Below, piece by piece: positions 1 through 8,121 of a stretch of 10,818 bases of DNA; the first letter of the stretch is position 1; every line of letters begins with the position of its first letter. Source of the DNA: CAZWUK01 sp964636685 (GTDB lineage: Bacteria; Bacillota; Clostridia; Christensenellales; CAG-138). The notes under the pieces were generated by a model. It did no database searches and had not been told where the DNA came from. It worked only from the letters and a program-made list of their open reading frames with translations. The stretch lies in the NCBI GenBank assembly GCA_964636685.1, contig CAZWUK010000069.1, positions 1 to 10,818 on the forward strand, written 5' to 3'. A program made the translations under genes and the position numbers.

Positions 1-175
1 GTTTTGGAAATACCTTGTTTTTTTTCGTTTCTATGCCAGAAGACAATCGTTTCTGCTGCAAAATAACTCCTTTTTGAATGCGCTATATTATTTTAATTAT
101 AGCCTATTCTTTTCGACGGGACTTTGAACTTTTTGCGAATTAGGCGAAAATAGACAGTCATTCTCATGACGATGG

Positions 176-204
176 TGGAAAACATACCCGCGATATGTTA
201 GAAT
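176..204 (+). promoter_or_regulatory. Putative extended -10 promoter for the ABC-F gene
   Basis: A TGGAAA box (176-181, four of six matches to the -35 consensus) lies 17 bases before TAGAAT (199-204, five of six matches to the -10 consensus). The -10 is preceded by TGT, giving the TGn extension typical of Gram-positive vegetative promoters. Transcription would begin near 211, leaving a leader of about 19 bases that contains GGTGG (216-220) as the ribosome binding site for the ATG at 230. The rest of 1-175 is AT-rich. It holds T-runs, a weak bulged stem (102-109 with 137-145) and an alternative TTGAAT box at 74-79 with AT-rich sequence downstream, but no gene that I can support. Inferred from sequence pattern only. 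Confidence 0.5.
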
Positions 205-229
205 ATTGAAAAGATGGTGGTATAGGATA

Positions 230-2152
230 ATGGCGATATTACGAGTAGATGAACTAAAAAAGAGCTTTGTGGTGCGAACCTTATTTTCCGACCTTAGCTT
301 TGAAATTGCTCCCGGTGATCGTGTTGGACTTGTAGGCGTCAATGGATGCGGCAAGACAACGCTATTCAATATACTTGCCGGTCTGGAAAAGCAGGACTCC
401 GGGAATGTTAGCTTTGCGCGAGATTGCCGACCTGCATACCTCGAACAAACGTTACCAGAAGATGGCATGCTGACGCTGTATGCCGCTGTACTGAATGGAA
501 ACCAGCATTTGCTGTCCATTGAGAAAAAGCTGGAGGAGTTGTCAGACAAAATACATACGGCGCCTGAAGATGAACTGGATCGATTGGTTCGCCGCCAAGC
601 GGTATTGCAGGAGGACTATGAACAAAACGGCGGTTTAACCTTCCGCGCAAGAACACGTTCCGCGCTACTCGGTCTTGGTTTTTCCGATGCGGATATGGAG
701 CTGAACACGTCGTCTCTCAGCGGAGGACAGCTTCGTAAGGCTGCCTTGGCACGAATTCTGCTATCAGATTCCAACCTCTTGTTTTTGGATGAGCCGACCA
801 ATCATCTGGACATTCCTTCCGTACAGTGGTTAGAGGAGTTCTTGCTGGCTTATCGCGGCGCATATATTGTGATTTCTCACGATCGTTATTTTCTTGATCG
901 CGTAACGACGCGAACGATTGAGATGGAGAACGGTAAATTAACGCTGACAAACGGGAATTATTCCAGACATGCAGAATTGAAGATGGATCAGCGCGAAATT
1001 GCGCTCCGCCATTATTACAATACGCAAAAAGAGATAAAGCGTATTGAAGGAATCATTGAACAACAGCGCCGATGGAACCAAGCCAGAAACTATATTACGA
1101 TTGCCTCTAAGGAGAAACAGATTGCACGCCTAAAGGAAACCTTGGTAAAGCCGGAATCCGATCCCCAAAAGATTGCGTTTCATTTCCATGCGGGTGAGGT
1201 TTCTGGCAACGATGTTTTGATCTGTAAAAATTTATCCAAACGCTACGGAGCACATCTGCTTTTTGCAGACGCTAATCTGCACGTTCTAAAAAACGAACGG
1301 ATTTGTATAATTGGCGCAAACGGATGCGGAAAGACGACCTTTCTAAAAATACTGACGGCAAGCGCGACGCCCGATACCGGAACGTATGCCGTTGGAGCCA
1401 ATGTAAAAGTTGGTTACTATGAGCAGAATATGGAAAGTCTTCCGGGAGAAAAATCCATCCTTCAGGAAATGGAAGATGCTTTCCCGCGGATGGACGACCC
1501 GCTGCTGCGAAACGCACTGGCGTTGTTTCTATTCCGCGGGGATGATGTATACAAAAAGATCGCAGGGCTTTCCGGCGGCGAACTGGCAAGAATTCAACTT
1601 TTGAAACTCATGCTGGGGAATGCAAATTTTTTATTATTGGACGAACCGACCAATCATCTGGATATTGCCTCACGCGAAGCACTGGAGAACTCCTTGCTCG
1701 AATACGGCGGCACGATGCTAATCGTAACGCATGATCGCTACTTCATCAACCGCATCGCGGATCGAATCGTCTTATTGGATGACACAGGGTTTCATCCGTT
1801 TTCCGGCGACTGGGAGGCTTACTGCGATAGCATTTTGGAAAATGCGCAACCGGTAAAGAATGAAAAAGAACTTCCACCGCAAAACGATTATCTTCTGAAC
1901 AAGGAGCGAAGATCAGCAATTGCAAAAGCTAAAGCCGCATGCGCGCAAATCGAAAAAACAATAGGGCTGGCGGAGGAAAAATTGGACGAACTTCAACGAG
2001 AGATTCAAAAACCGGAAAACTTGGCTGATTATGCTATAAGCGCTCCACTCTATCAGCAAATGGAGCAGCAAAAAAGTGAAATTGACGATCTGTATGCCCA
2101 CTGGGAAGGCGCATTATCAGAACTTGCCGGTATAGATGAAGGTGGATTATGA
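230..2152 (+). CDS. ABC-F family ATP-binding protein (ribosome-associated, two ABC domains)
   Basis: This is a soluble tandem ATPase of the ABC-F family, whose members bind the ribosomal E site and act on the peptidyl-tRNA to relieve stalling or, in some subgroups, antibiotic inhibition. The 640-residue protein has Walker A GVNGCGKT (36-43), signature LSGGQ (163-167) and Walker B LLFLDE (ending at E188) in the first cassette. The second cassette has GANGCGKT (362-369), LSGGE (447-451) and LLLDE (ending at E472). Both carry the DEPTNHLD sequence and a catalytic glutamate. There are no membrane segments. The linker between cassettes (about 245-325) is charged and helical, as in the tRNA-contacting arm. 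The last 70-80 residues look like the C-terminal coiled coil seen in YdiF- and Uup-like members. ATG at 230 was chosen over an in-frame TTG at 206 because MAILxV is the family's usual start and GGTGG sits nine bases upstream. The stop overlaps the next gene. A housekeeping rather than resistance role is likely but cannot be decided by eye. Confidence 0.93.
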   Translation: MAILRVDELKKSFVVRTLFSDLSFEIAPGDRVGLVGVNGCGKTTLFNILAGLEKQDSGNVSFARDCRPAYLEQTLPEDGMLTLYAAVLNGNQHLLSIEKKLEELSDKIHTAPEDELDRLVRRQAVLQEDYEQNGGLTFRARTRSALLGLGFSDADMELNTSSLSGGQLRKAALARILLSDSNLLFLDEPTNHLDIPSVQWLEEFLLAYRGAYIVISHDRYFLDRVTTRTIEMENGKLTLTNGNYSRHAELKMDQREIALRHYYNTQKEIKRIEGIIEQQRRWNQARNYITIASKEKQIARLKETLVKPESDPQKIAFHFHAGEVSGNDVLICKNLSKRYGAHLLFADANLHVLKNERICIIGANGCGKTTFLKILTASATPDTGTYAVGANVKVGYYEQNMESLPGEKSILQEMEDAFPRMDDPLLRNALALFLFRGDDVYKKIAGLSGGELARIQLLKLMLGNANFLLLDEPTNHLDIASREALENSLLEYGGTMLIVTHDRYFINRIADRIVLLDDTGFHPFSGDWEAYCDSILENAQPVKNEKELPPQNDYLLNKERRSAIAKAKAACAQIEKTIGLAEEKLDELQREIQKPENLADYAISAPLYQQMEQQKSEIDDLYAHWEGALSELAGIDEGGL

Positions 2153-3588
2153 CAAATTTTAAGAGATTCGCACTGGGTTTTCGCTTTGATTGCAGCGATG
2201 CGCCAAAAGGAGCGGAAAATGAGTTTTGGAACATCTGTTTTAATGCGTTTTCCGTGAGGCTGATGGAGGGGCTGGAAATGCACTTGTATCGTCAGGAGCA
2301 TTCAGCGATAGATCCTACGGACACCTGCATTTGTGTTATTTCAAATATGTCCCTTGCACGTTCCAAAAAAGTTTACGACGCCGCAAAGCGCTGTGCTGCG
2401 CTGACTGGCGCGCTGACGTTATACCGTCCCTATGTGCAGCTTAATTGTCTGGAATTGCTCGGTGATTTTGAGTTTCTGGGAACGGTTGCGGAGGGCGGAA
2501 GTGTACGGGGTGGCGATGTCTCCTACGGCGCAATGCGCTTTACGGGACCAGAATACGAAAAGCTGCCCAATCGAAAAAAGAATCCGTTTGTTTTGATTGT
2601 ACCGGACGCGCCGGATGCAGAGATCACCTCCGCACAATCGATCCGGCATATTCGCAAAGCTTGCAGAGAAGTGTTTTCTTCTGCAGATATTCGGTGTATA
2701 CCGATTTCTGGCGGCGGGAAAGGCACAATGGATGCGATCACAACGGTAAAAAGTGGGCGCTATGTACGCTGCGAGGTACACGGTTCACACTTGGAACTTT
2801 GCGACGTTTACTATGCCGTTGAACCCGATGAGACGGCTGTTATTGAAGCCGCGCAGATCTGCGATAATGACGGCTTGCAAGCTTCGTCCTACGGCATTGG
2901 AGAGATGGTAAAAAAAGCCGTGACGGCCGGATACGGCAACATTTGGCTTGCGCTTGGAGAAAATGAGCGATTTGAGGATCAGGGCTTCGGCTGTCTGGAA
3001 GCCCTCGGCATGGCGTTTTACGATGAGAACGGCGAGTTAATCAGTGCCCTAAGCCATGACGATCCGGAAAAAATCGTTCGGGTTGATGTTGCGGCATTTG
3101 AGCAAAACACTTCGAATGTATTGCTGCGAATCCTTGCTGGCGTAAAGAATGAGTCGAAGGCTCAAGCTGCGGCAGGCGCCGTAAATCGCGTGCTTTGCGC
3201 ACACTATAACAAAAACATTGCCTGTGACGTCACAGCGGCGCTTGCGGCAACCGTTAAAACGGAGATCCTTCCGGGAGCAGCGACCGTTGCGGCGATTGTT
3301 GGCGTACCGCATGCGATTGCAAAAGCAGACGTCGTAATAACCGCTTGCGCGGATACGGCGGAAATTGCTAATCCAGCGACGGCAGCCGGCGTTGTGGCAC
3401 AATTGACCGAAAAACACGGAAGATCGCTTGCAGCTCTAACACTTGAGGGAAAGGGCGATGAAGCATTGCCGGGAAAAAGCGTAATATTACGCATTGACAA
3501 AACAGCGGCAAATAGAAGACAAGCTTTGGAACAATCTGCAAGAGCCGTTTTTAGTGCAATTAAGATTGGACAGTTGATCCCAAGATAA
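2149..3588 (+). CDS. Glycerate kinase-like protein with degenerate active site and an extra N-terminal region
   Basis: The 479-residue protein starts at an ATG that overlaps the ABC-F stop (ATGA), with AAGGTGG just upstream, so the two are probably translationally coupled. From about residue 147 it follows the order of the type 1 glycerate kinase family (PF02595, ATP-dependent phosphorylation of glycerate). PDAPDAEITS (152-161) aligns with the family's PDSFKxSLSA, GGGKGT (188-193) with DGGEGT, TAVIEAA and YGIGEM with conserved core strands, GENERFEDQG (270-279) with GGSATNDGG, and ADVVITACAD (393-402) with ADLVITGEGRxD. The scaffold is thus kept while the active-site glycines, acidic residues and the lysine of DSFK are mostly replaced, and the GPQKGA and GAGAAGG motifs cannot be found. 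Residues 1-146 are cysteine-containing, globular-looking, lack a signal peptide or membrane segment, and match nothing I recognise. It is probably a cytosolic pseudoenzyme or an enzyme with changed substrate. Family assignment is moderately sure and function is unknown. Confidence 0.75.
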   Translation: MTNFKRFALGFRFDCSDAPKGAENEFWNICFNAFSVRLMEGLEMHLYRQEHSAIDPTDTCICVISNMSLARSKKVYDAAKRCAALTGALTLYRPYVQLNCLELLGDFEFLGTVAEGGSVRGGDVSYGAMRFTGPEYEKLPNRKKNPFVLIVPDAPDAEITSAQSIRHIRKACREVFSSADIRCIPISGGGKGTMDAITTVKSGRYVRCEVHGSHLELCDVYYAVEPDETAVIEAAQICDNDGLQASSYGIGEMVKKAVTAGYGNIWLALGENERFEDQGFGCLEALGMAFYDENGELISALSHDDPEKIVRVDVAAFEQNTSNVLLRILAGVKNESKAQAAAGAVNRVLCAHYNKNIACDVTAALAATVKTEILPGAATVAAIVGVPHAIAKADVVITACADTAEIANPATAAGVVAQLTEKHGRSLAALTLEGKGDEALPGKSVILRIDKTAANRRQALEQSARAVFSAIKIGQLIPR

Positions 3589-3596
3589 AAATGATC

Positions 3597-3601
3597 GGAG
3601 G
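3597..3601 (+). promoter_or_regulatory. Ribosome binding site of pdp
   Basis: GGAGG lies nine bases before ATG 3611 and fifteen before the second in-frame ATG at 3617. It therefore selects the first ATG as the start of the nucleoside phosphorylase. Confidence 0.8.
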
Positions 3602-3610
3602 AATTTTTCC

Positions 3611-4930
3611 ATGCGTATGGTGGATTTGATCGAGAAAAAAGCAGTCGGACAGGAGTTAAACGCCGAAGAAATTCATTTTATTGTCGACGGCTTCACGACG
3701 GGAGATATTCCGGATTATCAGATGTCGGCGTTCATGATGGCAGTCGTCTTTCAAGATATGACAAGCGGCGAAGCGGCTGAGCTGACGCTTTCAATGATGC
3801 ACTCTGGCGACGTTGTAGATCTTTCCGATCTGCCCGGCGTTAAGGTCGATAAGCATTCCACGGGCGGCGTCGGTGATACGACAACGCTTGTCGTTGCGCC
3901 CTTGGTTGCGGCGTGCGGCGGCACAGTTGCCAAGATGTCGGGGCGCGGTCTGGGTCATACCGGCGGTACGCTGGATAAACTGGAGTCGATTCCGGGTGTC
4001 AATATCGAGCAAAGCATGGAACAATTCAAGGCGATCGTAAAAAAAACCGGCGTTGCGGTAATCGGACAAAGCGGTAATCTGGATCCTGCGGATAAAAAGA
4101 TGTACGCACTTCGGGATGTAACTGCAACAGTGCGAAGCATTCCGCTGATCGCGGCAAGTATCATGAGCAAAAAGCTTGCGGCGGGTGCAGACGCTATTGT
4201 TCTCGACGTAAAAACCGGAACCGGCGCTTTCATGCAGACGGTTGAGGAAGCAGAGCGTTTGGCAAAGCTGATGGTGCATATGGGAAAGCTGCTCAACCGT
4301 CGCGTTGTGGCAATTGTCACAGATATGAACCAGCCGTTAGGAACAGCAGTTGGAAATGCGTTGGAGGTTCGGGAAGCGATCGAGGTGCTATCCGGGAAGG
4401 TGCCTGAAGGCGATCCGCTGTTCGAGGTATGTATGCTTCTTGGTGCGCATATGCTGCTTTTGTCGCATTTGGCAATTGATGAAGCGGACGCAAAAGAAAA
4501 ACTGAAGCAAGCAATTTCCTCCGGAAAAGGGCTGCACAAGCTGGCCGAGATGATTGCGGCAGAAGGCGGAGATCCAGCCTATGTAGCCCTTGACCGCATC
4601 GAGGAGTTATGCAGAGTGAAACGCAAAATGGAGATTCGTTCGCAGCAGGAAGGTTATCTCTCGGCGATCAACGCAGAGCAGATTGGTACGGCCGCCCAGA
4701 TGCTTGGCGCTGGACGCGCGACAAAGGAGGACAGGATCGATCCTGCTGTCGGACTTATCGTCAACAAACGTCTGGGACAAGCGGTGAAAAAGAACGACGT
4801 ACTTTACACACTTTACATTAATGACGAAAAACAGCTTTTCGAAGCGACAGAGCTCCTATATCAAGCTGTACGCATAACCGCGCAGCCGGAAGAAACAAAC
4901 CCGATGGTATATGCCGTCATTACAGAATAG
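3611..4930 (+). CDS. pdp: Pyrimidine-nucleoside phosphorylase
   Basis: Cytosolic salvage enzyme that reversibly splits uridine, thymidine or deoxyuridine with phosphate to the free base and (deoxy)ribose 1-phosphate. The 439-residue length fits the Bacillus-type family (about 433). Visible hallmarks are the N-terminal helical domain, the phosphate-binding KHSTGGVGD (81-89), the family signature SGRGLGHTGGTLDKLE (110-125), and R168, S183 and K187 at the positions that hold the pyrimidine base in known pyrimidine-nucleoside phosphorylases. The C-terminal domain with GTAAQMLGAGR and the DPAVG motif is complete. The start follows a GGAGG nine bases upstream. It lies 22 bases after the glycerate-kinase-like gene and 10 bases before polA, so it is probably co-transcribed. 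Pdp rather than strict thymidine phosphorylase (DeoA) is preferred from overall resemblance to the Gram-positive enzymes, but the two belong to the same family and substrate breadth is not proven by sequence. Confidence 0.93.
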   Translation: MRMVDLIEKKAVGQELNAEEIHFIVDGFTTGDIPDYQMSAFMMAVVFQDMTSGEAAELTLSMMHSGDVVDLSDLPGVKVDKHSTGGVGDTTTLVVAPLVAACGGTVAKMSGRGLGHTGGTLDKLESIPGVNIEQSMEQFKAIVKKTGVAVIGQSGNLDPADKKMYALRDVTATVRSIPLIAASIMSKKLAAGADAIVLDVKTGTGAFMQTVEEAERLAKLMVHMGKLLNRRVVAIVTDMNQPLGTAVGNALEVREAIEVLSGKVPEGDPLFEVCMLLGAHMLLLSHLAIDEADAKEKLKQAISSGKGLHKLAEMIAAEGGDPAYVALDRIEELCRVKRKMEIRSQQEGYLSAINAEQIGTAAQMLGAGRATKEDRIDPAVGLIVNKRLGQAVKKNDVLYTLYINDEKQLFEATELLYQAVRITAQPEETNPMVYAVITE

Positions 4931-4940
4931 GAATGCCTGA

Positions 4941-7499
4941 ATGAAAAAGCTGATTGCAATCGACGGAAACAGCCTGCTGTATCGCGCATACTTTGCACTG
5001 CCCAACATGACGACCAGGGATGGTCGCCCAACGGGAGCGTTGTATGGTTTTTTGACGATGCTGCTGAAGCTGATTGAAAGTAAGCCGGATTATCTACTGG
5101 TCGCTTTTGATCTGCACGGCCCTACGTTCCGCCATAAAAAGTATGAGCAGTACAAGGCGGGAAGACCTGAAACGCCGCAGGATTTGCGCGCACAGTTTCC
5201 GATGCTGAAAAGCATTCTGCGAGAGATGGGCATCGCGGTGTGCGAATGCGAAGGCTATGAAGCAGATGATATTTTAGGCACCTTTGCAGTTCGCTGCCAA
5301 GACAGCGGAATCGACGCGCTCCTCGTGACTGGGGATCGAGACGCATTACAGCTTGTATCGGATTCCACGCATGTGCTCATTACAAAAAAAGGATTATCCG
5401 ACACATTAGAATATACGCCGGCGCTTTTGCAGGAAAAGTTTTCGCTTACGCCACGACAAATGATCGATCTGAAATCACTCATGGGCGATTCATCGGATAA
5501 TATCCCCGGAATTCCCGGAGTTGGTGAAAAAACAGCGTTAAAGCTTCTGGCGGAATATCAAACGCTCGACGGCGTACTTGCCAATGCGGACGCAATCGCA
5601 GGAAAGCTTGGCGAGAAAATCAGAAGCAATGCCGATCTTGCACATCTTAGCTATTGGTTGGGAACAATCTGCACCGAGGCTCCGGTTGCGTCTGCGATTG
5701 CCGAATGCGCCTTTTCCCCAGAGACGGTTGCGCAGGCAAAGCAGATGCTGCAGGATCTTGAGCTTCGCTCCATCACAGCGAAGCTTCCTGATCCCCAAGA
5801 ATTGCCACGGCAAATAAGCGCGGTCGAGGTCGTAGTATTCCCCGTATCGGATTTAACGGATCTGCAAGAAATTCTCAAAGAGCAGAAAGAAGCTAAGCTG
5901 GTTGCAATTACCTGTACAGAACGCATATCCTTTGCGTTTTCCGAAGGCGTTGCGTACCAGATTGAAAATTCGGACGATCTGTTCGGAAGCGCTCTGGAAG
6001 AACGTGAGATCCTTAAGGCATTTGCGCCGCTGCTACAGTCTGGCGTAACGCTGATTACATTTGATTCAAAAAAACTTCGGCACGTGCTTTCCACATACGA
6101 CGTTCCTTTTCCCAAGGAATGCTTCGACTGTATGATCGCCGATTATCTGCTCAATGCCAATCGCTCAGCAAGTACGCTTGCAGAATTGTGCGAGCAGCGA
6201 CTGCATGCTACAGTGCCAAATGCCGCTCATTTATTTGCATTGCAGCCTATCATGACGCAGGAATTACAGCGCAAGAATCTGTGGAAGCTTTATACGGAAA
6301 TCGAACTGCCGCTTGCGCAAGTATTGTTTGATATGGAGGCAGAAGGATTTCGCATTGATGAAACTGTGCTTTCTGAGTTAAGCATCTCCTTTGGTCAACG
6401 TACAAAGCAGCTGGAAGCCGAGATATACATGCTTGCCGGTGAGTCATTTAATATTTTATCGCCAAAGCAGCTTGGCGTAATTCTGTTTGAAAAGCTGGAG
6501 CTCCCGACCAAACGCAAAACAAAAACCGGTTATTCTACGGATGCAGAAACGCTGGAAACACTTGCGGACGCGCATCCGATCGTCCCGTTAATTACAGAAT
6601 ATCGATTCCTCACAAAGTTAAAAAGTACGTTTATAGACGGATTGCTTCATGCACGGTCGTCTATAGACGGGCGTGTGCGAACGCAGTTTAACCAATGCGT
6701 TACCGCGACCGGGCGAATTTCCAGCACAGAGCCAAATCTCCAAAATATTCCGGTTCGTTCGGAGCTTGGCCGTGAAATCCGCAAGGCGTTTATCGCTTCA
6801 GAGGGCTGCAAGCTAGTTGGCGCGGATTATTCGCAAATCGAGCTGCGCTTACTTGCACACATGAGCGCGGATGACTCCATGATACATGCTTTTGAACAGC
6901 AATACGATATTCATCGTGCAACGGCGGGGGAAGTATTTGGGGTTGCGTACGCGCAAGTCACGGATCAGATGAGAAGCGCGGCAAAGGCGGTAAATTTTGG
7001 CATTGTATACGGGATCAGCGATTTTGGTTTATCAAAAAATCTCGGAATTCCTGTAAAGGAAGCGGGAGCGTATATCAAAACCTATTTTGAACGATATCCA
7101 AGTGTGCACACATTCCTGGAAAAGTGCAAACAGGATGGAAAAGAAAATGGATATGCGGTTACGATGTTCGGCCGTCGGCGCGATTTGCCGGAACTAAAAA
7201 GCGGCAATTTTAACACACGCTCATTTGGAGAACGTGTGGCCATGAATATGCCAATTCAAGGAACAGCCGCCGACATCATCAAGCTGGCCATGGTTCACGT
7301 TTGCGAAGCGATAAGAGCCAAACACCTGAAGGCAAAATTGATTCTACAGGTGCATGACGAATTGATATTGGATACGCCGCTTGCCGAGGTAGAACAGGTT
7401 GCCGCGCTTGTCAAGGATGCAATGGAACATGTCTGTCCGCTTAAGGTTCCATTAATTGCAGATGTAAAGGTTGGAAACAGTTGGTATGAAACAAAATAG
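4941..7499 (+). CDS. polA: DNA polymerase I (5' nuclease and polymerase; proofreading domain inactive)
   Basis: Family A polymerase for Okazaki fragment processing and repair synthesis; 852 residues, a usual length for Gram-positive PolA. The N-terminal 5' nuclease keeps its metal ligands: D8, GYEADD (D109, D110), TGDRD (D132, D134) and GDSSDN (D183, D186), followed by the helix-hairpin-helix PGVGEKTA. The middle 3'-5' exonuclease-like domain (about 290-445) has lost its ligands. The DxE region reads AITCTER (322-328), the NLKYD region reads DSKKL (375-379), and no aspartate stands at the third motif, so no proofreading is expected. The polymerase domain has motif A ADYSQIELR (D629), motif B RSAAKAVNFGIVYG (R678, K682, F686, Y690) and motif C QVHDEL (D806, E807). 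F686 at the nucleotide-selecting position predicts normal discrimination against dideoxynucleotides. The start has a modest AGGA eight bases upstream. The stop overlaps coaE by 14 bases. Confidence 0.97.
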   Translation: MKKLIAIDGNSLLYRAYFALPNMTTRDGRPTGALYGFLTMLLKLIESKPDYLLVAFDLHGPTFRHKKYEQYKAGRPETPQDLRAQFPMLKSILREMGIAVCECEGYEADDILGTFAVRCQDSGIDALLVTGDRDALQLVSDSTHVLITKKGLSDTLEYTPALLQEKFSLTPRQMIDLKSLMGDSSDNIPGIPGVGEKTALKLLAEYQTLDGVLANADAIAGKLGEKIRSNADLAHLSYWLGTICTEAPVASAIAECAFSPETVAQAKQMLQDLELRSITAKLPDPQELPRQISAVEVVVFPVSDLTDLQEILKEQKEAKLVAITCTERISFAFSEGVAYQIENSDDLFGSALEEREILKAFAPLLQSGVTLITFDSKKLRHVLSTYDVPFPKECFDCMIADYLLNANRSASTLAELCEQRLHATVPNAAHLFALQPIMTQELQRKNLWKLYTEIELPLAQVLFDMEAEGFRIDETVLSELSISFGQRTKQLEAEIYMLAGESFNILSPKQLGVILFEKLELPTKRKTKTGYSTDAETLETLADAHPIVPLITEYRFLTKLKSTFIDGLLHARSSIDGRVRTQFNQCVTATGRISSTEPNLQNIPVRSELGREIRKAFIASEGCKLVGADYSQIELRLLAHMSADDSMIHAFEQQYDIHRATAGEVFGVAYAQVTDQMRSAAKAVNFGIVYGISDFGLSKNLGIPVKEAGAYIKTYFERYPSVHTFLEKCKQDGKENGYAVTMFGRRRDLPELKSGNFNTRSFGERVAMNMPIQGTAADIIKLAMVHVCEAIRAKHLKAKLILQVHDELILDTPLAEVEQVAALVKDAMEHVCPLKVPLIADVKVGNSWYETK

Positions 7500-8121
7500 T
7501 CGCACGATCCGCAAGGTCGGATTAACCGGCAGTATCGGCTCGGGCAAGTCAACTGCCGCGAGACGCTTCAACGCGCTTGGCGCGGCAGTGCTGGACGCCG
7601 ATGCGGTTTCGCATCGCCTTTTGGAGGAGGATGCGGCGAGCATTCAACAAACAATTTCGGTGTTTGGCGACGGTATTCTATCGGAAAACGGAAAAATCAG
7701 CCGAAAAAAACTGGCTTCGATTGTCTTTTACGACAGTGCGGCGCGAGAGCTTCTGAACGGCATAATCCATCCACGTGTAATCGATCTTCTGTATAAAAAG
7801 GCGGATGCGATTCTCAAAGAATTTCCGGACAAGATTATTGTTTTCGATGTCCCGCTCCTATTTGAGTGTGGAATGGATAACGAGCTCGATTATACTGTTG
7901 TTATTACGGCGGACGCAGATGTTCGACTACAGCGGATTATGGCGCGAGACGCGTGTACGGTTGACGAGGCGAAAGCAAGGCTTTCCTCTCAACTGACAGA
8001 CGAAGAAAAGATACGCAGAGCGGACGCCTGCATCGATAACAGCACAAGCATGGATGCGCTTTATGCACAGGTTGATGCGCTCTATCATAGATTGAAGGAA
8101 TTTGCCTGCTATGCGAAATAA
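7486..8121 (+). CDS. coaE: Dephospho-CoA kinase
   Basis: Catalyses the last step of coenzyme A synthesis, ATP-dependent phosphorylation of the 3'-hydroxyl of dephospho-CoA, in the cytosol. At 211 residues it is close to the family's usual 195-205. It has the P-loop GLTGSIGSGKST (12-23), the acidic LDAD motif (D37, D39), the IHPRV motif of the CoA-binding part, VFDVPLLFE, the lid region around RIMARD, and a terminal IDNS resembling the family's xVIxNxG end. ATG at 7486 was chosen. A TTG at 7471 would add five residues but has no spaced ribosome binding site. Translation starts inside the last codons of polA (14-base overlap), which suggests coupling. Many Gram-positive genomes have mutM between polA and coaE, and here it is absent. 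Confidence 0.95.
   Translation: MKQNSRTIRKVGLTGSIGSGKSTAARRFNALGAAVLDADAVSHRLLEEDAASIQQTISVFGDGILSENGKISRKKLASIVFYDSAARELLNGIIHPRVIDLLYKKADAILKEFPDKIIVFDVPLLFECGMDNELDYTVVITADADVRLQRIMARDACTVDEAKARLSSQLTDEEKIRRADACIDNSTSMDALYAQVDALYHRLKEFACYAK

Noticed and set aside
37..58. Small inverted repeat CAGAA...TTCTG near the left edge, considered as a terminator of an upstream gene.
   Set aside because: The stem is only five AT-containing pairs and is not directly followed by a T-run. The preceding T-run at 19-25 could belong to a terminator outside the window but its stem is not visible.
171..220. Direct repeat GATGGTGG at 171-178 and 213-220 in the leader.
   Set aside because: Eight bases in two copies is weak, and the second copy simply supplies the ribosome binding site of the ABC-F gene.
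3222..3235. Perfect 14-base palindrome CTGTGACGTCACAG, resembling a Crp/Fnr-type operator.
   Set aside because: It lies deep inside the coding sequence, over codons for ACDVT, and about 0.7 perfect 14-base palindromes are expected by chance in a window of this length.
3955..4539. Long minus-strand open frame (194 codons) across pdp.
   Set aside because: It is a low-complexity Ser/Ala/Thr-rich shadow of the strongly conserved phosphorylase frame, with no recognisable protein features.
4732..4745. Perfect palindrome CAGGATCGATCCTG just after an AAAGGAGG stretch in pdp.
   Set aside because: Both encode the conserved KEDRIDPAVG part of the enzyme. No start codon follows the Shine-Dalgarno-like bases at a usable distance.
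6632..6670. Repeated TATAGACGG (6632-6640 and 6662-6670) with a local palindrome CGTCTATAGACG.
   Set aside because: It encodes two similar I-D-G turns in the polymerase. It is too short and isolated to be a repeat element.
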